A stretch of DNA of 64,000 bases from Planctobacterium sp047947135 (GTDB lineage Bacteria > Pseudomonadota > Gammaproteobacteria > Enterobacterales > Alteromonadaceae): the NCBI GenBank assembly GCA_047947135.1, contig CP170457.1, positions 558,001 through 622,000 on the forward strand, written 5' to 3'. The position numbers and the translations under genes are program-made. The notes below the pieces were generated by a model that worked only from the letters and a program-made list of their open reading frames with translations, did not search any database and had not been told where the DNA came from. This document shows positions 1 to 8,695 of the stretch, in pieces (positions within the stretch are counted from its first letter, which is position 1; the number at the start of each line of letters is the position of its first letter).

Positions 1-1932
1 GCAATGTTACCCGCGCCCCCCATATTAACGGATGGCATCAATTCCGGATTAACCGGTGAAGAAATTTCGGTCATGTGCACGGGTGCATTAGCATCTGCCA
101 AAACCCAATTTACGCAGTTGGAAAATGACACTTCTAAGGCAACCTTGCAGTCAGTCGTCGGTCAATTTGACCAAATCATAGACACCCTAATGCCAGTGAG
201 GCATGTATGGTATATGAAATCTGTTCATCCCGATGAAGCCGTCCGGGACGCGGCAACGGAATGTGGCCAGCAGCAGTCTGACTTTTTTACTCAAGTTGGT
301 CTGTCAAAAAATTACTACCGGCGAATGGCAGCAATCGACACGTCAAACCTGCCAGAACACGAAAAGCACATGATCGAGACAGCGCTGTCCGACTTCAAAC
401 GTGCAGGTGTCGATAAAAGTGACGCTGTTCGCGATAAAGTGCGGGCACTGCAAAAAGAAATAACAGAGATAGGTAACCAATTTAATAAGAATATCCGCGA
501 AGACGTGCGCTATGTAGAAGCGACAATAGCTGACCTGGAAGGCTTGCCTCAGGACTATATTGACAGTCGTGAAGCAAATGAAAACGGCGTGATTCGAATT
601 TCTACCGATTACCCGGACCTGGTACCGGTTATGAAGTATGCTCATAGCGATGACTTACGCCGCAAGTTACGCATCGCAGCTCGCTCCAGAGGTTACCCGA
701 AAAACGAACCGGTTTTGAAACAATTGATCTCCAGGCGTCATGAACTGGCAAACTTGCTGGGTTTTAAGACTTTTGCAGAAATGTCGATGGACGACAGAAT
801 GATGGGGCACCCTGATAATGCTCAGGCATTTTTAAATCGCATCGGGGCAGCACTGCAAGAGCCAGTGGAAAAAGAGCTGGAGATCATGCTCAAGAGACTT
901 CACGAAATTGATCCTGAAGCAAAACAGGTTCAGATTTGGCAGTCCAATTATTTAGAAAATCTGATTCGACAGGAAGATTACGCCCTTGATTCAAAAGAGG
1001 TTCGGGAATATTTTCACTATGAAAATGTCAGATCTGGTATTTTTTCACTTACTGAAATCCTGTTTGGTGTAGAGATTCGCCCATGGCAAACCAATACCTG
1101 GCATGCGGATGTAGAAAGTTATGAAATACTCGAAAACGGTAACATCATTGGTCGCTTTTACATGGATAATCATCCCAGAGAAAATAAATACAAACACGCA
1201 GCCCATTGGACGTTGCGTCCCGGCGTCAAAGACAAGCAAATACCACTTTCAGGTTTGGCACAAAACTTTCCGAAAGGGTTGATGGAACACAACCAGGTCG
1301 AAACGTTTTTACACGAGTTTGGTCATCTGATTCACAACATGTTTTCCGGCACCCAGCAATGGTACGCCATTACTGGCATGGCAATGGAACGTGATTTTGT
1401 TGAAGCTCCCTCACAAATGCTTGAAGAATGGATTTGGGATTACGATACGCTAAAAACCTTTGCCCGTAACGAAGCTGGTGAAGCCATTCCGGTTGCATTG
1501 GTTGAAAAAATGAATAGTGCCAGAAACTTTGGGAAAGCGACGGCAACAGCAACGCAAATTTACTACGCCAATCTATCTCTAAATGTATATAGTCGTGAAC
1601 CAGACTCATTTGAACTGCAGCCTTTAATGGTGAAGTTACATGAAAAGTTTGCTCCTTACCCTTATGTACCAGGAACTCACTTTTTTGCTAATTTCGGTCA
1701 CTTAAACGGTTACAGTTCAAACTACTATACGTATCAATGGTCATTAGCGATCGCGACGGATTTATTCTCGCGTTTTAAGACAGAAGGCATGAATAATCGC
1801 GATACGGCAAATGCCTACCGAAATGCAGTCCTTGGTGCCGCTGGCAGCAAACCCGCTGCCGAGTTCATTGCTGATTTCCTTGGCAGAGATTTTTCACCCG
1901 ATGCCTATATCAAGGAACTACAGGATCTTTGA
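1..1932 (+). CDS. M3 family zinc oligopeptidase (Dcp/PrlC-like), possibly 5'-partial
   Basis: Zinc metallopeptidase of family M3, which cleaves short peptides and signal-peptide fragments. The zinc site HEFGH lies at residues 437-441 counted from the ATG at base 4, and the third ligand is about E467 in FVEAPSQ, the usual M3 spacing. The C-terminal part has the conserved family Tyr/Gly-rich stretch (NGYSSNYYTYQW). From the ATG the protein is 642 aa, slightly shorter than typical Dcp/PrlC (about 680). The frame is open back to base 1, so the real start, perhaps with a signal or lipoprotein leader, may lie outside the window. Location is therefore unresolved (periplasm or cytoplasm). A hairpin follows the stop. 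Family assignment is secure; the exact subfamily is inferred. Confidence 0.9.
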   Translation, partial: AMLPAPPILTDGINSGLTGEEISVMCTGALASAKTQFTQLENDTSKATLQSVVGQFDQIIDTLMPVRHVWYMKSVHPDEAVRDAATECGQQQSDFFTQVGLSKNYYRRMAAIDTSNLPEHEKHMIETALSDFKRAGVDKSDAVRDKVRALQKEITEIGNQFNKNIREDVRYVEATIADLEGLPQDYIDSREANENGVIRISTDYPDLVPVMKYAHSDDLRRKLRIAARSRGYPKNEPVLKQLISRRHELANLLGFKTFAEMSMDDRMMGHPDNAQAFLNRIGAALQEPVEKELEIMLKRLHEIDPEAKQVQIWQSNYLENLIRQEDYALDSKEVREYFHYENVRSGIFSLTEILFGVEIRPWQTNTWHADVESYEILENGNIIGRFYMDNHPRENKYKHAAHWTLRPGVKDKQIPLSGLAQNFPKGLMEHNQVETFLHEFGHLIHNMFSGTQQWYAITGMAMERDFVEAPSQMLEEWIWDYDTLKTFARNEAGEAIPVALVEKMNSARNFGKATATATQIYYANLSLNVYSREPDSFELQPLMVKLHEKFAPYPYVPGTHFFANFGHLNGYSSNYYTYQWSLAIATDLFSRFKTEGMNNRDTANAYRNAVLGAAGSKPAAEFIADFLGRDFSPDAYIKELQDL

Positions 1933-1943
1933 TATGTATCCGG

Positions 1944-1975
1944 TACAGCCCGGTTTATGCTGGGCTGTATCTTTA
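1944..1975 (+). terminator. Probable terminator after the M3 peptidase
   Basis: Inverted repeat TACAGCCC (1944-1951) / GGGCTGTA (1962-1969) with a 10-nt loop, followed by a short T-containing tract (TCTTTA). It sits 12 nt past the stop codon. The T-run is weak, so termination efficiency is uncertain. Confidence 0.5.
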
Positions 1976-2149
1976 CAATAGCTAAACGAACTAATTGTTT
2001 TCCACCTGACATTCACTGGTCACCCCCACTTTCTCACACCAAACATCTGCCAGTTTTCTTTCTTCTCATTGACAAATATTATCCAGACATGGTCTATATT
2101 GTTGGTATCACTGATTCGGCAGTTATAGATTACTTTATTAAGGATGTAT

Positions 2150-2923
2150 ATGGAGTATTTACTCTCGCTGTATAGCGATCCGGCAGTTTGGGTTGCGTTA
2201 ATCACGCTAGTCATTATGGAGATTATTCTGGGTATCGATAACCTGATCTTTATCTCCGTCCTGACTAACAAGCTTCCTGTTGAACAAAGAGACCAAGCAC
2301 GCAAAATAGGAATCGCGGCCGCGATGATATTGCGGCTTGCATTGCTAACGACCATCGCGTTCATCGTTACGCTGGTAGAGCCGGTTTTTGCGATATTTAC
2401 CCAGTCGTTTTCCTGGCGAGATATTATTTTAATCGCAGGCGGGTTGTTTTTAGTTTGGAAGGCGACCAAAGAAATTCATCATATCGTCGATCCTGAACCG
2501 CCACCTGAAAATCTCGATCCAAAAGTGATGACCAAAAACTTTTCGGCAGTTGTGGTACAAATCCTGATTTTGGACGCGGTGTTTTCCATAGACAGCATTA
2601 TTACAGCTGTGGGTATGACCGACCATGTTCCCGTTATGGTCATCGCGGTTATTATTTCTATCATAACCATGCTGATCGCCGCTGCACCGCTTTCGAACTT
2701 TATACTGGCGAATCCGACCATTGTCATGTTAGCGCTGGGCTTTTTATTGATGATTGGTACAACGCTAATAGCGGAAGGTTTTGGATTGCATGTACCAAAA
2801 GGCTATATATATGCGGCAATGGCGTTTTCAGCACTGGTCGAAGGCCTCAATATGATGTCCAGAAATGCTCGTAAAAGAGCCGCAGCGCTTTCAGGTAAAC
2901 AGGATCAGAACCCTGACGTATGA
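2150..2923 (+). CDS. TerC family integral membrane protein
   Basis: Polytopic inner-membrane protein of the TerC family (TerC/Alx/YoaE type, linked to tellurite resistance and manganese export in characterised members). The N-terminus has the family motif EIILGIDNLIF at about residues 19-29, with acidic residues inside a membrane segment. A second, internally repeated motif (LDAVFSIDSIITA) reflects the duplicated fold. Hydrophobic segments span most of the 257 residues. I prefer the ATG at 2150 because AAGG at 2140-2143 lies 6 nt upstream; an in-frame ATG at 2144 overlaps that site too closely. The gene overlaps the following ExoD gene by 4 nt (ATGA), so they are probably co-transcribed. The transported substrate cannot be told from sequence. 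Confidence 0.9.
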   Translation: MEYLLSLYSDPAVWVALITLVIMEIILGIDNLIFISVLTNKLPVEQRDQARKIGIAAAMILRLALLTTIAFIVTLVEPVFAIFTQSFSWRDIILIAGGLFLVWKATKEIHHIVDPEPPPENLDPKVMTKNFSAVVVQILILDAVFSIDSIITAVGMTDHVPVMVIAVIISIITMLIAAAPLSNFILANPTIVMLALGFLLMIGTTLIAEGFGLHVPKGYIYAAMAFSALVEGLNMMSRNARKRAAALSGKQDQNPDV

Positions 2924-3531
2924 ACGACCCCCTTCGACATTCGACGGTAACGCATGAAAAGACCTCGGTATTACTAAAGCGTATCTCTTCTGGACATGCC
3001 ACGCAGACTATTCAGGTCGGCATTTTACTGTTCCGACTGCGCCGCCGCTCTTTTGGAGGGCTACTGTTTTTTCTGGCGCTGCTAAGCCTGATCCCCGGCA
3101 TTTCTATCCTTACTGGGTTGCTGATTATTGTCCTTGGGTTGCAACTGATGATTGGCTTTCGTTCTCCCCGACTACCTAAAATATGGAATGATTATCGAAT
3201 TAATGTAGGAACCCTTGCACAGATTACCAATAGTGTTATTCAACGGATCCAATTGCTGGAAAAATTTGTTAAACCCAGGCTAACGGTATTCACTGAACTG
3301 CCATTTACCCTGCTGTTAGGATTCATCATCGCGAGCCTTGCAGTCGTCATCATGATTCCCTTGCCATTTACGGGTCTTTTGCCAGTCCTGGCACTTTTAT
3401 TAATCGCTTTGGGATTATTGGAACGCGATGGCGTTATTATCTGCATCGCCACCGTCGTCGCCCTTATTTCATTATTACTTGGCTTTGCCATAACCAAACT
3501 GGTTTGGCAGAGTATCATGATGGCTGGCTAG
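2920..3531 (+). CDS. ExoD family membrane protein
   Basis: Small integral membrane protein (203 aa) resembling ExoD of rhizobia, a family named from exopolysaccharide synthesis but biochemically undefined. Visible features: a basic N-terminal cytoplasmic stretch (about 1-40), then the family core with LLFFLALLSLIPG and a region near GFRSPRLPKIW, then three or four further hydrophobic segments to the C-terminus. The start overlaps the TerC stop (ATGA), which implies translational coupling. No specific substrate can be proposed; a membrane or envelope stress role alongside TerC is only inference. Confidence 0.8.
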   Translation: MNDPLRHSTVTHEKTSVLLKRISSGHATQTIQVGILLFRLRRRSFGGLLFFLALLSLIPGISILTGLLIIVLGLQLMIGFRSPRLPKIWNDYRINVGTLAQITNSVIQRIQLLEKFVKPRLTVFTELPFTLLLGFIIASLAVVIMIPLPFTGLLPVLALLLIALGLLERDGVIICIATVVALISLLLGFAITKLVWQSIMMAG

Positions 3532-3599
3532 CAGGTCTGGTAGGCGAATTTAAACAATTCTTTCTGCATCACAAACCGCGTATATAGCAACTAGCAATA

Positions 3600-3986
3600 T
3601 TACTTCTCAGAAATTAATGCTAACACCGCACCAGCTGGGTCCTGAATAACACAATAGTGCTGCTTGCCAAATGCCGTTGGTCCACTTAATAGTTTGCCAC
3701 CCATTTCTTCGCAGGTTTTAATGCTTTGTGTAACATTGACAACACGTACATACATCAACCATTGTGCCGGCAGACTGGCATTTACTCCTCGTGCATGGCA
3801 TATCCCTGCTGCCGCTGTATCACTGTCCGGAAATACCATATTGTAGTCCTCATAATCCCCCATGGATTGTCCTTGAGACTGCCAACCAACCACTTGTTGA
3901 TAAAAACGTTGAATTTCCTCGGCGTTTGGCACCGTCAAATCGTGCCATTCAATTGCGCCTATTGATATATCATCCTGTTTAGCCAT
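3600..3986 (-). CDS. VOC/glyoxalase-fold protein
   Basis: A 128-aa protein of the vicinal oxygen chelate superfamily (glyoxalase/bleomycin-resistance fold). It shows one beta-alpha-beta-beta-beta unit starting IEWHDLTVPNAEEIQRFYQ, a central PAQWLMYVRV strand and the typical C-terminal IQDPAGAVLAL. This is the layout of VOC proteins that pair two modules per dimer. Metal ligands are not obvious beyond H in EWHDL. I chose the ATG at 3986; the longer frame needs a TTG at 4001. It stands alone between ExoD and the CpxP-like gene, reading toward ExoD. The substrate is unknown. Confidence 0.75.
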   Translation of the reverse strand: MAKQDDISIGAIEWHDLTVPNAEEIQRFYQQVVGWQSQGQSMGDYEDYNMVFPDSDTAAAGICHARGVNASLPAQWLMYVRVVNVTQSIKTCEEMGGKLLSGPTAFGKQHYCVIQDPAGAVLALISEK

Positions 3987-4066
3987 ATTTGTGCATGCCA
4001 AGTCAGATCTTATGCCAATAAGTGTGGGCGCAAATAAACAAAATTGCCAATTTGCGCCGAGTATAT

Positions 4067-4831
4067 TTAGCCTCTGTGGCGAGGATCTTTGTTCATTAAT
4101 TTCAGGAAAGTTGTCTGCTGTTCTTCAGTTAACATTGGCAGTACATCACGCGCGGCAACAACAGCATTTGTAGCCGCACTGACTAAGTCACTATAAAACT
4201 GTTCAAAAGCGCTATTAAAAGTGCTGTCATCAACGTCATCCAGCAATTGGGCACTGCGCAATGAATGGAACAACTCACGTTTGACATGATGCACATCGCG
4301 GCGTTTGGTCATTGCTTCTTCGATAGCGACCAGAACATCATCCTGATCGTCACCAAGCGCTAATTTATCCGCTAGTCGCTGCAACATCCTTTCCTGTCTT
4401 TCCTCAAAACGATTGGAGAATCGGTTGTTTTCCCGCTCCTGATGCAATTCGAGCAGTCTGCTGCGCTGTTCAGCACTCAACAGACTTTGCATTTGTTGCA
4501 TTTGCAAAAATCGTTGTTCTGCCATGCCCAACAGTACCGGTTTATATCGCTCTAACGTGGCCGATACCATGCTTTGCTCAAAACCATCATCGCTGACAAA
4601 TGCCTGTAACTCCTGTTGCATGGCTTTTAAGTCCTCGCGATAAACAGCGGCATCCTGTTTACCTTGCCGCATGAGTGCGCGAAGATCCTGCTTTTGGGCA
4701 TCCGTTAAATTCAGTTCATTGGCCATCCAGCGCATATGGTGCCGCTGATGGTCAGGTGAGTGGGCCAGTGCTCCGAAGGTGACCAATCCGGACACAGCGA
4801 TTGCAATCATTACAGATGATTTAGTAGACAT
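4067..4831 (-). CDS. CpxP/Spy-like periplasmic protein with LTxxQ motifs
   Basis: Predicted exported helical protein (254 aa): the signal peptide covers about residues 1-23 (cut near ALA-HS). Spy/CpxP-type LTxxQ motifs are LTDAQ at 42-46, LSAEQ at 118-122 and LTEEQ at 234-238. CpxP is about 166 aa, so this is a longer version, possibly with a duplicated helical hairpin. A GGAG ribosome site precedes the ATG. It is divergent from the adjacent response regulator and kinase genes, the arrangement of cpxP and cpxRA. A CpxR-like box lies in the shared intergenic region. The likely role is a periplasmic chaperone or negative modulator of the sensor kinase; this is inference from family and context. 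Confidence 0.8.
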   Translation of the reverse strand: MSTKSSVMIAIAVSGLVTFGALAHSPDHQRHHMRWMANELNLTDAQKQDLRALMRQGKQDAAVYREDLKAMQQELQAFVSDDGFEQSMVSATLERYKPVLLGMAEQRFLQMQQMQSLLSAEQRSRLLELHQERENNRFSNRFEERQERMLQRLADKLALGDDQDDVLVAIEEAMTKRRDVHHVKRELFHSLRSAQLLDDVDDSTFNSAFEQFYSDLVSAATNAVVAARDVLPMLTEEQQTTFLKLMNKDPRHRG

Positions 4832-4898
4832 TGGTTTCTCCTGTCTTAAGATTCAGGCTCAGTGTAGTTTTTGCAATGTAATAATGGGGTGATCCAAC

Positions 4899-4914
4899 GT
4901 AAAGGTTTGGTAAA
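4899..4914 (+). promoter_or_regulatory. CpxR-like box between cpxP-like and cpxRA-like genes
   Basis: Direct repeat GTAAA (4899-4903), 6 nt, GTAAA (4910-4914). The enterobacterial CpxR site is a GTAAA direct repeat, usually with 5 nt between. It lies 68 nt upstream of the cpxP-like start and 110 nt upstream of the response-regulator start, placed to control both divergent genes. Binding is inferred. Confidence 0.6.
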
Positions 4915-5024
4915 GGCGAAAACTCTTTGATTTACATATGGTCTTTGGCAAGTAAGGTATGGAAAGCGTCTGCCTGTCACTGGCGTGTTCCAATTATGAC
5001 AACTGACACATTTTGAGAGACTTC

Positions 5025-5714
5025 ATGCAAGCAAAATCCCTGTTGATCATCGACGATGATCAGGAACTAACCGACTTATTGCAAGAATACCTGGCGCCAC
5101 AAGGTTACAACATAGATGTTGCATCGGATGGCGAGGCTGGACTCGCAAAAGCCACCGGCAGCGAGCACTATGACTTAATATTATTGGACGTGATGTTGCC
5201 CAAACTTGACGGCTTTGAAGTATTGAAAAAATTACGTGTCACTCGTCTTACTCCCGTGCTTATGCTGACGGCAAAAGGGGATGACTTTGATCGCATCTTC
5301 GGTTTAGAGCTTGGTGCCGACGACTATTTACCTAAACCTTTCAATCACCGGGAGCTATCAGCCCGGATAAAAGCCATTGTGCGACGAATGACACATCTGC
5401 CAATGCATGCCGTGCAGCAGCCTGTTGAGGTGGCGGATGTTACCGTAACGCCTGTTAATCGCAGCGTCACCTGTCAGGGACAAGTGCTGGATTTCACTTC
5501 CACCGAATATGCAGTGTTACATTTATTAATGAGTTGTTGTGGCACTTTGGTAAGCAAACAGGAAATTAGCAAAAAAGTGCTGGGCAGGGCTCTGGAACAA
5601 TACGATCGAAGCATTGACATGCATGTCAGTAATATCCGCAAAAAACTCAACCAGGTTGCGGAACGGGAACGCATTAAAACCGTGCGTGGCGCTGGCTATA
5701 TTTTTCTGGGATGA
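5025..5714 (+). CDS. cpxR: CpxR-type OmpR-family response regulator
   Basis: Two-domain transcriptional regulator (229 aa). The receiver domain is residues 1-118, with acidic pocket D10-D11-D12, phospho-acceptor D55 in LLDVMLPKLDG and the conserved K in LPKPFNHREL. A winged-helix DNA-binding domain (about 130-227) ends in RGAGYIFLG. The ATG at 5025 has GAGAGA 4 nt upstream; a longer TTG start at 5013 is unlikely. The stop overlaps the kinase start (ATGA). With the divergent LTxxQ protein and the GTAAA repeat, the gene fits the envelope-stress Cpx system; the symbol rests on context as well as similarity. Confidence 0.82.
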   Translation: MQAKSLLIIDDDQELTDLLQEYLAPQGYNIDVASDGEAGLAKATGSEHYDLILLDVMLPKLDGFEVLKKLRVTRLTPVLMLTAKGDDFDRIFGLELGADDYLPKPFNHRELSARIKAIVRRMTHLPMHAVQQPVEVADVTVTPVNRSVTCQGQVLDFTSTEYAVLHLLMSCCGTLVSKQEISKKVLGRALEQYDRSIDMHVSNIRKKLNQVAERERIKTVRGAGYIFLG

Positions 5715-7108
5715 CGGGGATGCAAAACAACGGCTGGCAGCATATAGCAAAGCTCAACCCACTGAACAGTGTCTTTGGGCGGATATTTATGTGGTTCTGG
5801 TTGACTACGCTGGTAATGATCATTGTGACAGCAACAGTGGTACGCCACTACATAACCTCAGACGATTTACAAAGCATCCCGGATGAAGAACTGCGCCTGC
5901 TGGACCAGACCGCGCAAAAAATCACTGCTTATGCAGAACAACGCGGGCCGATTTCGCTGCGTCGGGCAATGATCCAGATCGAACGTGCATCCAGAGTAAA
6001 GCCCTTGTTAATGCGACACAGTGATGACCGTATCTTTCATCGTGGACCCATTCCACCGGAATTTGAATCCCGATTCAGAAGTCTCAAAAACGCCAGCAGT
6101 GCCTATGGATTCTTTGCTCACAACCATGTGTTTTTTGGTCCTAAAACCCTGCAAATAAATGAGAATACATTTTCGCTTTTTATCGGCAGGCCGCTGCGTT
6201 TTCCTATGCTGCAACGCAACAGGGGGATGTTACTAAGCATTGCCATTCTGGTCAGTGGCGGCTTGTGTTTTATTCTGGCCTGGCAACTGACTCAACCTCT
6301 TAAACACTTACGTGTTGCCACACAGAGAATGGCACAGGGAGACCTGCAGGCGAAAGTGGAACAAGCCGAACACCGCAAAGATGAAATTGGACAGCTCAGC
6401 CGCGATTTCAACGCCATGTCAGAGAAAGTCAACTTGTTGGTGACAGGACAAAAGCGTCTCTTGGCTGATATCTCTCACGAGTTACGGTCCCCCCTGGCGC
6501 GCCTGCAACTGGCGATCGGCATAGCGCAGGAGCAACCGTCTGAACAAACGGTTAATGCCATGATGGCCAGAATCGAAAAGGAGGCACAGCAGATCGATGC
6601 AATGCTCTCCCAAGTGTTGCAATTGTCCCGATTGGAAAGCCAGACAATGTCACCAGACAAACACCTGATATCCGTCGATGTGCTACTGCAACCCATCATT
6701 GAGGATGCGCAATATGAGGCGTCGACACTAGACAAAGCACTAGAGATCTCTCATGAGGCCAAAGGCAATGTACTGGCTGATCAGCAGTTGTTGAGCAGTG
6801 GTATCGAAAATGTGGTGCGCAACGCAATAAAGTACGCCAGACACAGGGTTTCAATCAGCACTCTTACCGAAGATGCGCACGTACAAATTCGAATCATAGA
6901 TGATGGCGAGGGCGTTCCAGAACAGGATCTGGATCACCTGTTTACAGCCTTTTTCAGAGTATCGACCGCCAGAAGCCGCGATAGTGGTGGAGCTGGCCTG
7001 GGGTTGGCGATAGCCAAACAGGCGATTAATGTTCATAATGGCAGTATTACAGCGAAAAATGATTTGCAGGGTGGTTTGATTGTTGAAATTTGTCTTCCTT
7101 GCGCCTAA
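5711..7108 (+). CDS. cpxA: CpxA-type sensor histidine kinase
   Basis: Membrane sensor kinase of 465 aa. It has an N-terminal membrane segment (about 19-41), a periplasmic domain to about 170, a second membrane segment (about 171-192), and a HAMP domain (LTQPLKHLRVATQRMAQGDL). The dimerisation domain carries phospho-accepting H256 in DISHELRSPLARLQ, and the HATPase domain has N-box NVVRNAIKYA, G1 DDGEGVPE and G2 GGAGLGLAIAK. The H-box wording matches CpxA closely. It overlaps the regulator by 4 nt, forming one operon. A second ATG at 5720 is an alternative start. The stimulus is presumably misfolded envelope protein, by analogy. Confidence 0.82.
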   Translation: MTGMQNNGWQHIAKLNPLNSVFGRIFMWFWLTTLVMIIVTATVVRHYITSDDLQSIPDEELRLLDQTAQKITAYAEQRGPISLRRAMIQIERASRVKPLLMRHSDDRIFHRGPIPPEFESRFRSLKNASSAYGFFAHNHVFFGPKTLQINENTFSLFIGRPLRFPMLQRNRGMLLSIAILVSGGLCFILAWQLTQPLKHLRVATQRMAQGDLQAKVEQAEHRKDEIGQLSRDFNAMSEKVNLLVTGQKRLLADISHELRSPLARLQLAIGIAQEQPSEQTVNAMMARIEKEAQQIDAMLSQVLQLSRLESQTMSPDKHLISVDVLLQPIIEDAQYEASTLDKALEISHEAKGNVLADQQLLSSGIENVVRNAIKYARHRVSISTLTEDAHVQIRIIDDGEGVPEQDLDHLFTAFFRVSTARSRDSGGAGLGLAIAKQAINVHNGSITAKNDLQGGLIVEICLPCA

Positions 7109-7147
7109 TCCTTACTCAAAAGCAGCGAGAGCATTGCAGAAAGTTCA

Positions 7148-8116
7148 ATGAATTCGGACTATCTATTAACATCAGAATCCACCTTAAGCGACGATTACCT
7201 GAAAATTATCAATCCTTTTTGGCAACAGAACGTTCAAAAACGAGAAGTGTCAGGAGTTGATAACGCTATATTGCATATTAGCTCTGTTATTGCCCCTAAC
7301 AGTCAAGGCACTGTTGTACTCTCAACCGGGCGCACCGAGGGTGCAATCAAATATAAAGAGTTGTTTTACAACCTGTTTCAAAATGGTTTCTCAGTATACG
7401 CGATGGATCACCGAGGTCAGGGGCAATCTCAACGACTCGCCAGCAACCCCAATAAAGGACACGTAGAAGACTATCAGGATTATGTCGCTGATTTGCATAA
7501 GTTCATGACCCAAATCGTGCTAACCGAAAGTCAGCATAAACCGTTGTTATTATGCCATTCGATGGGCGGTACCATTGGTGCCCTTTATAATTTGGCTTAT
7601 CCCGAGCAGTTCGCCAAGGTCATCTATGCCTCACCAATGTTCAAGATTAATGCCCCGATTCCGGTGTGGTTGGCGAAAGCTGTTATTGCATTGGACCTGT
7701 TAGTTAACCGCATTTTCTCGCAACAACCCTGGTACTTTCCTGGACAAGGTGACTATCAAGCTGAAGCCTTTGAAAATAACGCTGTGACCCACAGCCAGAC
7801 AAGATTCCAGCTGACAAATCAGGATTTAGGTCGCGTCAACGCACTATTAGGTGGCATTACCACGCAGTGGCTATCCGCCTCTTTAAAGGCAATGCAAACC
7901 ATCGACGAGTGTGCAGCACGATTAGTGCAACCCACGTTAATGTTACAGGCAGGAGCAGACAGTGTCGTGGGTAATGCACAACAACAGAGAATTTGCCAGA
8001 AAATGCCAAATTGTCGTCTGACCACCATTACTGGCGCAAAACACGAACTATTGTTAGAACAAGATAAATACCGACAGCAGGCTTTGCGCGAAATACTGCA
8101 CTTTTTCCAACCTTAA
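7148..8116 (+). CDS. Alpha/beta hydrolase, lysophospholipase (PldB/monoacylglycerol lipase type)
   Basis: 322-aa serine hydrolase of the PldB-like group. It shows the cap-family motif MDHRGQGQSQR and the nucleophile elbow CHSMGG, in which Cys replaces the usual first Gly of GxSxG as in some lysophospholipases. The acid is probably the Asp in LQAGADSVVGN, and the catalytic His is in GAKHELLLEQD. There is no signal peptide, so a cytoplasmic or inner-face role in lysophospholipid or monoglyceride turnover is inferred. It starts 40 nt after the sensor kinase and ends 10 nt before trmL, so it may be read with both. Confidence 0.85.
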   Translation: MNSDYLLTSESTLSDDYLKIINPFWQQNVQKREVSGVDNAILHISSVIAPNSQGTVVLSTGRTEGAIKYKELFYNLFQNGFSVYAMDHRGQGQSQRLASNPNKGHVEDYQDYVADLHKFMTQIVLTESQHKPLLLCHSMGGTIGALYNLAYPEQFAKVIYASPMFKINAPIPVWLAKAVIALDLLVNRIFSQQPWYFPGQGDYQAEAFENNAVTHSQTRFQLTNQDLGRVNALLGGITTQWLSASLKAMQTIDECAARLVQPTLMLQAGADSVVGNAQQQRICQKMPNCRLTTITGAKHELLLEQDKYRQQALREILHFFQP

Positions 8117-8126
8117 GAATATAATC

Positions 8127-8591
8127 ATGTTAGATATCATACTGTTTCAACCGGAAATCCCACCCAATACCGGCAACATAGTTCGTCTATGCGCCAATAC
8201 CAACTTCTCGTTGCATTTAATTGAACCTTTAGGCTTTGATCTGGATGAGAAAAAAGTCCGCCGCGCAGGTCTTGATTATCACGAATTCGCCAAGGTAAAG
8301 CGCCATGCCAGTTTGCAGGAATACCTTGACAATCATCAGCCGAAAAGGTTGTTCGCTTGCACGACTAAAGGCAAAAAATATTATACCGATGCGCAATACC
8401 AGGCTGGAGATGGCCTATTATTTGGTCCTGAGACTCGCGGACTTCCGGAAGACATCATCTATTCGTTGCCGGAAGAACAAAGGCTACGCATTCCAATGGC
8501 AGCAAACAGCCGTAGTATGAACTTATCTAATGCGGTGTCGGTGTTTGTCTATGAGTCATGGCGCCAATTAGGATTCAAAGGTGCTTCATAA
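8127..8591 (+). CDS. trmL: tRNA (cytidine/uridine-34-2'-O)-methyltransferase TrmL
   Basis: SPOUT-class methyltransferase (154 aa) that 2'-O-methylates the wobble nucleotide of tRNA-Leu isoacceptors using SAM. Motif 1 is PEIPPNTGNIVRLCANT near the N-terminus, and the deep trefoil knot motifs are LFGPETRGLP and RIPMAANSRSMNLSNAVSV. Length matches E. coli TrmL (157 aa). It follows the lysophospholipase by 10 nt. Confidence 0.93.
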   Translation: MLDIILFQPEIPPNTGNIVRLCANTNFSLHLIEPLGFDLDEKKVRRAGLDYHEFAKVKRHASLQEYLDNHQPKRLFACTTKGKKYYTDAQYQAGDGLLFGPETRGLPEDIIYSLPEEQRLRIPMAANSRSMNLSNAVSVFVYESWRQLGFKGAS

Positions 8592-8695
8592 ACACCCGGA
8601 TATTTTTTTAACCATTGCTTTGCAAATCACTATCTTATCGCAATTTTTCGACTAGACTTCTGAAAGACACATTCGCCAAAGGGAAAGGATGAAAA

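Noticed and set aside
2020..2469. 149-codon minus-strand frame opposite terC
   Set aside because: Antisense shadow of the TerC gene; no similarity or ribosome site.
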